The notes below the pieces were generated by a model. The model was given only the letters and a program-made list of their open reading frames with translations, was not told where the DNA came from and did not search any database. Shown piece after piece: positions 26,438 through 34,238 of a stretch of 50,836 nt of DNA (within the stretch, counting starts at the first letter, position 1; each line of letters begins with the position of its first letter). Made by a program: the position numbers and the translations under genes. This stretch comes from Pontibacter diazotrophicus (lineage in GTDB: Bacteria > Bacteroidota > Bacteroidia > Cytophagales > Hymenobacteraceae). The stretch lies in assembly GCF_003367245.1 (NCBI RefSeq), contig NZ_QRGR01000039.1:1-50836 (forward strand), written 5' to 3'.

Positions 26438-26445
26438 TACTTTTG
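26438..26445 (+). promoter_or_regulatory. Candidate -7 box of the ATP synthase operon
   Basis: TACTTTTG fits TAnnTTTG and ends 25 bp before the first gene of the operon. No clear TTTG is found 19-21 bp upstream, so the promoter is only half supported. The rest of the divergent gap 26188-26470 holds no gene I can support. Confidence 0.4.
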
Positions 26446-26470
26446 TAAAAACCAGTGCTATAAGTGCTAT

Positions 26471-26707
26471 ATGGAGAACACGCCAGAGCAGAAAAAGAAG
26501 CCTTCGCGCGGGGACAGCATAAAACCCTATGTGAAATATTCAGGCATGGCCTTTCAGATGATAGGAGCCATGGTGCTGGCTGCGCTGGCAGGCAGGTGGC
26601 TGGATGGGTACGCAGGCACTGAAAAGCCCTGGTTTACTATTGTACTGCTGCTGGTGGCGGTGATCGGAACAATGGTTCTGACGATTTTATCTATAAATAA
26701 AAAATAG
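26471..26707 (+). CDS. AtpZ/AtpI-like membrane protein
   Basis: 78 residues with a charged N-terminus and two membrane helices (about residues 26-45 and 54-73; KYSGMAFQMIGAMVLAALAGRWLD...). The G-x-x-x-G/A helix pair and RWLDGY at the loop fit the AtpZ/AtpI family, small proteins at the head of ATP synthase operons that have been linked to c-ring assembly or Mg2+/Ca2+ transport. First gene of the operon; the next starts five bases after its stop. Confidence 0.8.
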   Translation: MENTPEQKKKPSRGDSIKPYVKYSGMAFQMIGAMVLAALAGRWLDGYAGTEKPWFTIVLLLVAVIGTMVLTILSINKK

Positions 26708-26712
26708 TATAC

Positions 26713-27096
26713 GTGAAATTTTATCGAAACCTGGCTTTCTTAACGGCTGCGCTTTGTATAGTAATTGGTGCCTTCTTGCAGTTTACAGGCTATGCGCTGG
26801 TGCATCCGCTTATCTGGCACACGCTTCTTTTCTTTGTTTTCATTACCGGCTTCACCTATTACCTTATCGAATTAGGAAACAAAAACGATCCGGGGAACCT
26901 GCATGTGTATTACCTTGCCTCCATGGGCTTCCGGATGGTGCTGAGCATAGGTGTGGTGCTGCTATATGTTTACTTTTTCAAAGAAAACCGAATGATGTTC
27001 GTTTTCAACTTCTTTGCCTTATATTTTCTCTTTACCGGGTTTGAAGTTTACAGTTTGTTGAGTAACTTGCGGCCCAATTTGAAAAAGCAGGAGTAA
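26713..27096 (+). CDS. Four-helix membrane protein of the ATP synthase operon
   Basis: 127 residues from a GTG start. Four hydrophobic segments (about residues 7-27, 31-51, 68-88, 92-113) leave almost no soluble part except a basic C-terminus (NLRPNLKKQE). It has the size and topology of AtpI (the i subunit), and Bacteroidota operons usually have such a gene between atpZ and atpB, but the sequence itself is not diagnostic. A role in c-ring assembly is inference. Confidence 0.7.
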   Translation: MKFYRNLAFLTAALCIVIGAFLQFTGYALVHPLIWHTLLFFVFITGFTYYLIELGNKNDPGNLHVYYLASMGFRMVLSIGVVLLYVYFFKENRMMFVFNFFALYFLFTGFEVYSLLSNLRPNLKKQE

Positions 27097-27140
27097 CGGT
27101 TCAGTGCTGCTTCTAAAATATTACTTCTAAATCATTCTTA

Positions 27141-28184
27141 ATGAAGAGGTTATTCGTTCTATTGTTTTCTTTCCTGACGCTGAATGCGTTTGCTGATGCA
27201 CCCGTTGAAGGTGGCGAGTTTAAGCCAGGTGATATGATCACGCATCACATCGCCGATGATTACACCTGGCACTTTGCCGATGGCGTTGTTCTTTATTTGC
27301 CAGTTATACTGGTAGATAACGGGGAATTGAAGGTTTTCTCATCCCATAACTTTTACGATGATAACCACGAGACAGTGCCTTATCAGGGATATGCGATAGA
27401 GCATGGCCACATCGTGCGGGTGAATGAGGCAGGCGAGCCGCTGGAAGATCATGGTGGATTGTATGATTTCTCTATCACCAAAAACGTAGTTTCCCTGTTT
27501 ATTAGCGTGGCGCTGCTGTTTGGTATTTTCCTGACAATTGCATCCCGTTACAAAAAGAACGCAGGCAAGGCACCAAGAGGTATTCAGTCCTTCTTCGAGC
27601 CTATCATTATATTTGTGCGTGACGACATTGCCAAAGGAAATATCGGCCCTAAGTATGAGCGCTACATGCCGTACCTGCTTACCGTGTTCTTCTTTATCTG
27701 GTTCAACAACCTGCTGGGCCTGATGCCAGGCGGTGCAAACTTAACAGGTAACATTGCGGTAACACTGATACTGGCCCTGCTTACGTTGCTAATCACTGTT
27801 TTCAGCGGAAACAAGAACTACTGGAAGCACATTTTTGCTACTCCAGGTGTGCCGTTGTGGTTGGCGCCAATCATGATTCCGGTGGAACTGATTGGTATCC
27901 TGACAAAGCCTTTCTCGCTGATGGTACGTCTTTTTGCAAACATCACAGCAGGTCACATCATCATCCTGTCGCTGTTTAGCTTGATCTTTATATTTGAAAG
28001 CCTGGCAGTTGGGCCGCTGAGCGTGGCGTTTGCAACTTTCATGAACTTCCTGGAGTTGTTTGTGGCGCTGCTACAGGCATATATCTTCACCCTTCTTTCT
28101 GCGATGTACATTGGCGGTGCTGTGGAAGAGCACGAGCATGAGCACGGGGAAGAACATGCTGCACCCGGTGCAGCAGCCCATTAA
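27141..28184 (+). CDS. atpB: F1Fo ATP synthase subunit a
   Basis: 347 residues, longer than the ~270 of E. coli. The extra length is an N-terminal signal-like helix (ending NAFADA) and a periplasmic domain of about 95 residues (DDYTWHFADGVVLYLPVIL...), usual for Bacteroidota. The core has five to six membrane helices with MVRLFANITAGHIIIL carrying the essential Arg of the proton half-channel and a late helix with FLELFVALLQAYIFTLLSAMYIG. The C-terminus is His/Glu-rich (EEHEHEHGEEH). It forms the stator side of the proton path. Confidence 0.95.
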   Translation: MKRLFVLLFSFLTLNAFADAPVEGGEFKPGDMITHHIADDYTWHFADGVVLYLPVILVDNGELKVFSSHNFYDDNHETVPYQGYAIEHGHIVRVNEAGEPLEDHGGLYDFSITKNVVSLFISVALLFGIFLTIASRYKKNAGKAPRGIQSFFEPIIIFVRDDIAKGNIGPKYERYMPYLLTVFFFIWFNNLLGLMPGGANLTGNIAVTLILALLTLLITVFSGNKNYWKHIFATPGVPLWLAPIMIPVELIGILTKPFSLMVRLFANITAGHIIILSLFSLIFIFESLAVGPLSVAFATFMNFLELFVALLQAYIFTLLSAMYIGGAVEEHEHEHGEEHAAPGAAAH

Positions 28185-28224
28185 TCTGAATTTTTATTTT
28201 TTTTAACTATATATAACTACAATT

Positions 28225-28491
28225 ATGTTATTAGCAATTTTGCTTCAAGCAGCAGCAGTAGCGACTGATTATGGTCTGGCTATCATGGGTGCCGGTATCG
28301 GTGCAGGTCTTGTAGCCCTTGGTGCTGGTTTGGGTATTGGTAGAATCGGTGGCTCTGCCATGGAGTCTATCGCTCGTCAGCCTGAGGCTAGCGGACGTAT
28401 CCAGACTGCAATGATTATCGCTGCTGCCCTTATCGAAGGTGTTGCACTTTTCGGTGTGGTAGTTTGCTTGCTAATCTCTTTCTTAGGCTAA
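28225..28491 (+). CDS. atpE: F1Fo ATP synthase subunit c
   Basis: 88 residues, two membrane helices. Helix 1 has the glycine motif GAGIGAGLVALGAGLGIG; the polar loop is RQPEASGRI; helix 2 carries the ion-binding carboxylate Glu71 in AALIEGVALFG. Helix 1 lacks the Gln/Glu and the Ser-Thr pair of Na+-binding rings, so protons are the expected ion. It is made in many copies per complex. The 40-base leader before its ATG is almost all A/T, and a strong hairpin lies just past its stop. Confidence 0.96.
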   Translation: MLLAILLQAAAVATDYGLAIMGAGIGAGLVALGAGLGIGRIGGSAMESIARQPEASGRIQTAMIIAAALIEGVALFGVVVCLLISFLG

Positions 28492-28503
28492 TCAGCTTAA
28501 GTA

Positions 28504-28603
28504 TTGGTCTCACGTCCAGACGTATGGTCTGGACGTTGAGTCCAAAAATGTAGGATATAGTTAAACAATACAGTTTTTAGGCAGACGTGCCACTACGGTG
28601 GCA
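28504..28603 (+). promoter_or_regulatory. Two hairpins between atpE and atpF
   Basis: Hairpin 1 (28504-28545): TTGG, CTCA and CGTCCAGAC pair with GTCTGGACG, TGAG and CCAA around loop GTATG, 17 pairs with one T-T mismatch and one bulged T. It begins 12 bases after the atpE stop and has no T-run. Hairpin 2 (28588-28603): TGCCAC-TACG-GTGGCA, a stem capped by a C(UACG)G tetraloop of the stable UNCG class. Probable mRNA-stabilising or processing elements that raise atpE expression over downstream genes (inference). Confidence 0.6.
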
Positions 28604-28647
28604 AACGGGCCAAATAAAGAGAAACTCATTTTTCAAATTATAAAACA

Positions 28648-29142
28648 ATGGAATTAGTAACCCCGGGTATAGGTTTGATTTTCTGGCAGACGGTCACATT
28701 CCTGATCGTGCTGTTCCTGCTTGGTAAATTTGCCTGGAAGCCAATCATGCAATCGCTGAATGAGCGCGAGACTTCCATCGAAAACGCGCTGAGTGCTGCT
28801 GAGCAGGCAAAGCTGGAGATGCAGGGCCTGAAGGCGGAGAACGAAAAGCTGTTGGCGCAGGCACGCATGGAGCGTGACAAAATTCTGAAAGAAGCTTCGG
28901 AGGCAGGCAATAAGCTGGTTGAAACAGCCAGAGAGAAAGCGAATGAAGAAGGTGCCCGTATGATAGCCGTTGCCCGCGAAGCGATAGAAAACGAAAAGCG
29001 TGCGGCCATCGCAGATGTGAAAAACAAAGCGGCAGCACTCTCTATTGAAATCGCAGAACGCATCCTCAGAAGAGAACTGAGCGATCCGCAGGCACAGCAG
29101 GCGCTGGCACAGAGCTACGTAAGCGAGGTATCCCTTTCCTAA
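28648..29142 (+). CDS. atpF: F1Fo ATP synthase subunit b
   Basis: 164 residues, standard length. One N-terminal membrane helix (GLIFWQTVTFLIVLFLLGKF, residues ~8-27), then KPIMQSLNERETSIENALSAAEQAKLEM and a long charged coiled coil to the C-terminus. A dimer of b forms the peripheral stalk that holds alpha3beta3 against rotation. Only one b gene is present, so a homodimer is expected. Confidence 0.95.
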   Translation: MELVTPGIGLIFWQTVTFLIVLFLLGKFAWKPIMQSLNERETSIENALSAAEQAKLEMQGLKAENEKLLAQARMERDKILKEASEAGNKLVETAREKANEEGARMIAVAREAIENEKRAAIADVKNKAAALSIEIAERILRRELSDPQAQQALAQSYVSEVSLS

Positions 29143-29151
29143 ACATACGCT

Positions 29152-29185
29152 TGATGATGCCAGACATGCGTGAAAGGCACCATCA
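29152..29185 (+). other. Hairpin between atpF and atpH
   Basis: TGATG-AT-GCC (29152-29161) pairs with GGC-AC-CATCA (29176-29185) around a 14-base loop; eight pairs with an internal loop. Weaker than the other atp intercistronic hairpins; possibly only an mRNA processing or coupling feature. Confidence 0.4.
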
Positions 29186-29199
29186 TTATATAAAAGACT

Positions 29200-29757
29200 A
29201 TGTCTGATATTAGAGTTGCTTCCAGATACGCGAAGTCGCTGATAGAACTGGCGAACGAGAAAGGAGTTTTAGAGCAGGTGCACAACGATATGCTGCTGTT
29301 CTCTAAAGTTGTTTCTCAGAACAGAGATTTTGAACTACTGCTCACGAACCCAATCATCAAGCCAGACAAAAAGCTGGCGGTGCTTACAAGCATCTTTGGC
29401 GGTAAAGTGCAGCAGATGACACAGATGTTCTTCGACATCGTGACAAAGAAAAACCGTGAGTCGGTACTGCCTTTTATGGCAGCAGAGTTTGAAAAGCAGT
29501 ACAACGAATTTAAGGGTATACAGGTGGTATCGGTAAACAGCGCCGCTCCGCTTGCTCCCGCACAAAGAGATCACCTTATCAAGCAGCTTACTGCTGAAAC
29601 AGGTAAAATAATTCAACTGAAAGAATCGGTTGATCCGTCACTTATCGGGGGCTTTGTGCTCCGCGTGGGTGACAAGCAAATAGACAGCTCTGTGAAGAAC
29701 AGCCTTCGCAAGCTAAAAATTGATTTTAAAGACAACTCCTATATTAATAAACTATAA
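29200..29757 (+). CDS. atpH: F1Fo ATP synthase subunit delta
   Basis: 185 residues. The N-terminal helical domain begins RVASRYAKSLIELANEKG, typical of delta, with NRDFELLLTNPIIKPDKKLAVL after it; the C-terminal region has VVSVNSAAPL, and VDPSLIGGFVLRVGDKQIDSSVKNSLRKL, the conserved end of the family. Delta joins the b stalk to the top of alpha. The atpA start codon follows two bases after its stop. Confidence 0.95.
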   Translation: MSDIRVASRYAKSLIELANEKGVLEQVHNDMLLFSKVVSQNRDFELLLTNPIIKPDKKLAVLTSIFGGKVQQMTQMFFDIVTKKNRESVLPFMAAEFEKQYNEFKGIQVVSVNSAAPLAPAQRDHLIKQLTAETGKIIQLKESVDPSLIGGFVLRVGDKQIDSSVKNSLRKLKIDFKDNSYINKL

Positions 29758-29759
29758 TC

Positions 29760-31340
29760 ATGGCAGAAGTAAGACCTGATGAAGTATCAGCCATATTAAG
29801 AGAACAGTTATCTAACTTCCGCTCTGAGGCAGAGTTGGAGGAAGTAGGAACTGTACTACAGGTAGGTGACGGTGTCGCTCGTATCTATGGTCTTTCCCAG
29901 GCACAGTCTGGAGAGCTCCTGGAATTTGAAAACGGACTTCAGGCACTTGTACTTAACCTGGAAGAAGACAACGTAGGAGCCGTATTGTTAGGTGACTACA
30001 GCGAGATTAAAGAAGGTGCCACTGTAAAAAGAACAAACCGTATTGCCTCTATCCGGGTAGGTGAAGGCATTATAGGACGTGTGGTTAACACACTTGGATT
30101 ACCGATTGACGGCAAAGGCCCTATTGCAGGGGAACTGTTCGAGATGCCGCTGGAGCGTAAAGCACCAGGCGTTATCTTCCGCCAGCCGGTAAACGAGCCA
30201 ATGCAAACCGGTATTAAAGCGATTGACTCTATGATTCCGGTAGGTCGTGGCCAGCGTGAGCTTATCATCGGTGACCGCCAGACTGGTAAATCAGCTGTAG
30301 CGATTGATACTATCCTGAACCAGCGCGAGTACTACGAAAGAGGTGAGCCTGTTTTCTGTATTTATGTAGCCATTGGCCAGAAAGCATCTACTGTAGCACA
30401 AATTGTGAAGTCGTTGCAGGAAGGTGGTGCCATGGAATATACCGTAGTAGTATCTGCTTCTGCAGCTGACCCTGCGCCAATGCAGTTCTTCGCGCCATTT
30501 ACAGGTGCCGCTATCGGTGAGTTCTTCCGCGACACAGGCCGTCCGGCACTGGTGGTGTATGATGACCTTTCGAAGCAGGCCGTGGCTTACCGTGAGGTGT
30601 CGCTGCTGCTAAGAAGACCTCCAGGACGTGAGGCATACCCGGGAGACGTATTCTACCTGCACTCCCGCTTACTGGAGCGTGCCGCTAAGTTGACTACCTC
30701 TGATGAGATTGCCCGTAACATGAACGACCTTCCTGATTCAATCAGGCACCTGGTAAAAGGCGGTGGTTCACTAACGGCACTTCCTATCATCGAAACACAG
30801 GCAGGTGACGTTTCTGCTTATATCCCGACAAACGTTATCTCCATTACGGATGGTCAGATATTCCTAGAGACAAACCTGTTCAACGCTGGTATCCGTCCGG
30901 CCATTAACGTAGGTATCTCTGTATCGCGCGTGGGTGGTTCGGCTCAGATCAAGTCAATGAAGAAGGTAGCAGGTACTCTGAAGCTGGATCAGGCGCAGTT
31001 CCGTGAACTGGAAGCGTTTGCCAAGTTCGGTTCTGACCTGGATGCTTCTACTAAGCTGACAATTGAGCGTGGCCGTCGTAACATGGAAATCCTGAAGCAG
31101 GCGCAGTTCTCTCCGGTAGCGGTTGAGGAGCAGGTTGCTATTATTTACTGCGCTACCAACGGATTGCTGGATGATGTTCCGGTAAACGAGGTAAGAGCGT
31201 TTGAGCAAGACTATCAGCGCACCCTTCGTGCACAACATACTGATGTGCTGAGCGCATTAAGAGCCGGTAAACTGGATGACCAGATAACAGGCACACTGAA
31301 GCAGGTGGCAAGAGAATTGTCAGATAAGTACAGAAAATAG
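29760..31340 (+). CDS. atpA: F1Fo ATP synthase subunit alpha
   Basis: 526 residues. N-terminal segment VRPDEVSAILREQLSNF contacts delta; the beta-barrel domain follows; the nucleotide domain has GDRQTGKSAVAIDTI (P-loop, residues ~170-185), YVAIGQKASTVAQIV and LVVYDDLSKQAVAYRE; the signature PAINVGISVSRVGG is present. Alpha carries the non-catalytic sites of F1. A hairpin with a short T-run separates it from atpG. The catalytic beta subunit is not encoded in the window. Confidence 0.98.
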   Translation: MAEVRPDEVSAILREQLSNFRSEAELEEVGTVLQVGDGVARIYGLSQAQSGELLEFENGLQALVLNLEEDNVGAVLLGDYSEIKEGATVKRTNRIASIRVGEGIIGRVVNTLGLPIDGKGPIAGELFEMPLERKAPGVIFRQPVNEPMQTGIKAIDSMIPVGRGQRELIIGDRQTGKSAVAIDTILNQREYYERGEPVFCIYVAIGQKASTVAQIVKSLQEGGAMEYTVVVSASAADPAPMQFFAPFTGAAIGEFFRDTGRPALVVYDDLSKQAVAYREVSLLLRRPPGREAYPGDVFYLHSRLLERAAKLTTSDEIARNMNDLPDSIRHLVKGGGSLTALPIIETQAGDVSAYIPTNVISITDGQIFLETNLFNAGIRPAINVGISVSRVGGSAQIKSMKKVAGTLKLDQAQFRELEAFAKFGSDLDASTKLTIERGRRNMEILKQAQFSPVAVEEQVAIIYCATNGLLDDVPVNEVRAFEQDYQRTLRAQHTDVLSALRAGKLDDQITGTLKQVARELSDKYRK

Positions 31341-31351
31341 AAAAGTCATGG

Positions 31352-31386
31352 TTGGAGGTTAAAAGTGTGACGCTTTTAACCTCCAA
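31352..31386 (+). terminator. Terminator-like attenuator between atpA and atpG
   Basis: Perfect 14-bp arms TTGGAGGTTAAAAG (31352-31365) and CTTTTAACCTCCAA (31373-31386), seven-base loop, then TTTTA. It has the shape of an intrinsic terminator but lies inside the operon, 20 bases before the atpG start, so partial termination or mRNA end protection is more likely than a full stop. Confidence 0.6.
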
Positions 31387-31406
31387 TTTTATGCTTATAA
31401 ATCAAT

Positions 31407-32300
31407 ATGGCAAGTTTAAAGGAAGTTAGAGGCCGTATTACATCGGTATCTTCGACACAGCAGATCACAAAAGCCATGAAAATGGTGTCGGCTGCAAAGC
31501 TTAGACGGGCACAGGATAACATTCTGCGCATGCGCCCTTATGCGCAGCGCCTGAGCGGAATTCTGGCAAACCTGTCGTCGCAAACAGAAGGTTCTGAGAA
31601 CAACATGTACTCTGCTAAGCGCGAAGTGGTAAATAATGTGCTTATCATTGCTGTCACCTCAGACCGTGGTCTGGCCGGTGCTTTCAACGCAAATATTGTG
31701 AAAGCCGTTGTAGCCCGGATCGATAGTAAGTACAGAAGCCAGGCAGCTGCCGGTCATGTTACAGTTCTTACCATCGGTAAAAAAGGACTGGATGCTTTCA
31801 AAAAAAGAGGCGTGCCTGTAATTGAAGACTACAGTAACGTTTTCGCTACTATTTCCTTTGACAACGTTCGTCCTGCAGCAGAGCGGGCCATGGCTGGCTT
31901 TGTGGCTAGAGAGTATGACCAGGTAGACCTTGTTTACAATGAGTTCAAGAATGTAGCCACACAAATTGTGCGTCAGGAGCAGTTCCTGCCAATCGAGGAG
32001 AAGCCGGTTGAGGTAACGGATAAAGCCGCCCTGTTAGTAGATTATACATTTGAGCCGTCGAAGGAGCAGATTATAGAAGAGCTGATCCCGAAATCGCTGA
32101 AGATACAGGTTTACAAGGCAGTGCTGGAATCTAACGCCGCTGAGCACGGTGCCCGTATGACAGCCATGGACAAAGCGACTGAGAACGCAGGAGAGCTTCT
32201 GAAACAGCTGAAGCTTACCTATAACAGGACGCGCCAGGCCGCCATCACCAAGGAAATCCTGGAGATCGTGGGGGGTGCAGAGGCGCTGGCAGCAAAATAA
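31407..32300 (+). CDS. atpG: F1Fo ATP synthase subunit gamma
   Basis: 297 residues. The N-terminal helix ASLKEVRGRITSVSSTQQITKAMKMVSAAKLRRAQ and the C-terminal helix ASNAAEHGARMTAMDKATENAG...LTYNRTRQAAITKEILEIVGGAEAL form the rotating coiled coil; LIIAVTSDRGLAGAFNANI is the conserved alpha/beta core. Gamma transmits c-ring rotation to the catalytic sites. The operon ends here with a terminator; beta and epsilon (atpD, atpC) must be elsewhere. Confidence 0.97.
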   Translation: MASLKEVRGRITSVSSTQQITKAMKMVSAAKLRRAQDNILRMRPYAQRLSGILANLSSQTEGSENNMYSAKREVVNNVLIIAVTSDRGLAGAFNANIVKAVVARIDSKYRSQAAAGHVTVLTIGKKGLDAFKKRGVPVIEDYSNVFATISFDNVRPAAERAMAGFVAREYDQVDLVYNEFKNVATQIVRQEQFLPIEEKPVEVTDKAALLVDYTFEPSKEQIIEELIPKSLKIQVYKAVLESNAAEHGARMTAMDKATENAGELLKQLKLTYNRTRQAAITKEILEIVGGAEALAAK

Positions 32301-32320
32301 GAAATTAAAGCCTTTCACAG

Positions 32321-32358
32321 CAGCGCTCATCAGCACGGTGGGCGCTGTTTGTTTTTTT
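32321..32358 (+). terminator. Intrinsic terminator of the ATP synthase operon
   Basis: CAGCGCTCA (32321-32329) pairs with TGGGCGCTG (32339-32347), one G-U pair, followed by TTTGTTTTTTT. It lies 20 bp past the atpG stop. Confidence 0.8.
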
Positions 32359-32436
32359 GGGGTACCTGTGCAGGCAAGGTTAACAAATTGTGAAATAAAG
32401 GCCTAGGCACACTCCAAAGAGCAGAACAAACATGTA

Positions 32437-32456
32437 CCTGTTATATTTGTAACAGG
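32437..32456 (+). promoter_or_regulatory. Palindrome centred on the -7 box of the alkaline phosphatase gene
   Basis: CCTGTTA (32437-32443) and TAACAGG (32450-32456) are perfect inverted repeats whose six-base spacer completes TATATTTG (32442-32449), a TAnnTTTG box 20 bp before the ATG at 32469. The arrangement suggests a repressor operator or a coincidental hairpin at the promoter. The regulator is unknown. Confidence 0.45.
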
Positions 32457-32468
32457 AAACTATCAGAA

Positions 32469-34181
32469 ATGAGAGAGCAAAAGCTTTTCATGCGCGGCAT
32501 CATAACAAAAGCAGCAGCAGTATGCTTGCTGGTGGTAAGTGCATGCGCGGGTACAACGCAACAAGCCACTCCTACAGAAAGTAGCACAGCAGCGCGTACA
32601 CAGGACTTTGTGAATGTGCTGCCAAGGCCAAAGCTGGTAGTGGGTATTGTGGTGGACCAGATGCGATATGATTACCTCTACCGTTACTGGGACAAGTATG
32701 GCAACGACGGTATCAAAAAACTGGTAACACAGGGCTTTAACTTCAAGAACAACCAATACAGCTACGTGCCCACCTATACAGGGCCGGGACATGCTTCTGT
32801 ATATACGGGTAGTGTGCCCGCTATCAACGGTATTATCGGGAACAACTGGTATGAGCGGCGGCAGAACAAAATGGTGTACTGTGTAGAAGACGAAACAGTA
32901 AATACGGTAGGAAGCACCTCTACTGCCGGCAAAATGTCTCCTGCCAATCTGCTAACCACCACCATTACAGACGAACTGCGCCTTGCCACTAACATGGGCT
33001 CTAAAGTAGTTGGTATCGCTTTAAAAGACCGCGGCGCTATATTACCTGCAGGTCACCTGGCGAACACTGCCTATTGGTTTGACTCGCCAAGCGGAAACTG
33101 GATAACCAGCACCTACTACCGCGAGGACTTACCACAATGGGTGCAGGAGTTCAATAACCAAAAGTATCCCGACCAGTACCTGAGTCAGCCATGGAACACT
33201 TTGCTGCCAATAGCCGAATACACAGAGAGTACAGCTGACAACACGCCTTGGGAGGAAACGCTGCCAGGAGAACAGGCACCGGTATTCCCGCACAACATTC
33301 CTGCCATCAGGGAGAATGACTATGAACTGCTGCGTTCTATACCTGCAGGCAACACCATTACGAAGGATTTTGCACTGGCAGCCCTGAGAGGCGAAAATTT
33401 AGGAAAAGGAACGTATACAGATTTCCTGGCCGTCAGTTTTTCTACGATAGATTACATTGGCCACAAGTTCGGGCCTAACTCCATAGAAGCCCAGGATGCG
33501 ATGCTGCGTTTGGACATGGAATTGGCTGAGTTGATAGCGGAAGTAGAAGATGAGGTAGGAAAAGGCGAAGTGCTGTTTTTCCTTACCGCAGATCATGGAG
33601 CAGCGCAGGTGCCGGCTTTTCTTCAGACAATGAATATTCCATCGGGTGTGGCAACATCCGGCACCATACGAGACTCTACCGAAGCATACCTGGACAAGAT
33701 GTACGGCAGCGGAGAATGGGTAGAGCGCTACACAAACCAGCAGGTTTACCTGAACAGAGCGCTTATAGACAGCAAAAAGCTTATCTTAGCAGATGTACAG
33801 CAGCGCGTGGCAAGCTACGTGATGCGCTTTGAGGGGGTGATGCGAGCTGTAACAGCCAGCGCTTTGCAAGGCACCAGTTGGAACCGTGGAATGATGGCTC
33901 GAGTAGAGAACGGTTATAATGCTCAACGGTCCGGAGACGTTATCGTATTACTGCAACCAGGGTGGTTTGAAGGATACGGCAGTGGCAAAGGCACTACCCA
34001 CGGCTCTTACTCCAACTACGACACGCACGTGCCACTCATCTGGTATGGCTGGAATGTGAACCCTGGAGAAAGTTCTGTTCCGACAGAAATAGCAGACATC
34101 ACACCTACCATTGCTTCCTGGCTCCATATACAAGAGCCAAACGGAAGCGTGGGCAGACCTTTACAGGAATACATGAAATAA
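32469..34181 (+). CDS. PafA-type alkaline phosphatase, lipoprotein
   Basis: 570 residues. A lipobox-like LVVSAC puts the anchor at Cys26; otherwise a plain signal peptide. The alkaline phosphatase superfamily fold shows VGIVVDQMRYDYLYRY with the metal Asp63, the Thr nucleophile region TYTGPGHASVYTG (~102-114), LAVSFSTIDYIGHKFGP with metal Asp and His, FLTADHGAAQVPAF with Asp-His, and THGSYSNYDTHVPLIWYG with the last metal His. This is the pattern of PafA, a phosphate-insensitive phosphomonoesterase that releases phosphate in the periplasm or at the surface. The next gene is inorganic pyrophosphatase, 57 bp downstream. Confidence 0.9.
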   Translation: MREQKLFMRGIITKAAAVCLLVVSACAGTTQQATPTESSTAARTQDFVNVLPRPKLVVGIVVDQMRYDYLYRYWDKYGNDGIKKLVTQGFNFKNNQYSYVPTYTGPGHASVYTGSVPAINGIIGNNWYERRQNKMVYCVEDETVNTVGSTSTAGKMSPANLLTTTITDELRLATNMGSKVVGIALKDRGAILPAGHLANTAYWFDSPSGNWITSTYYREDLPQWVQEFNNQKYPDQYLSQPWNTLLPIAEYTESTADNTPWEETLPGEQAPVFPHNIPAIRENDYELLRSIPAGNTITKDFALAALRGENLGKGTYTDFLAVSFSTIDYIGHKFGPNSIEAQDAMLRLDMELAELIAEVEDEVGKGEVLFFLTADHGAAQVPAFLQTMNIPSGVATSGTIRDSTEAYLDKMYGSGEWVERYTNQQVYLNRALIDSKKLILADVQQRVASYVMRFEGVMRAVTASALQGTSWNRGMMARVENGYNAQRSGDVIVLLQPGWFEGYGSGKGTTHGSYSNYDTHVPLIWYGWNVNPGESSVPTEIADITPTIASWLHIQEPNGSVGRPLQEYMK

Positions 34182-34238
34182 ACCCATAATGCCCGAGACA
34201 GAAAACAGACGGCGCTAAACAACATTAAAAAAAAATAT

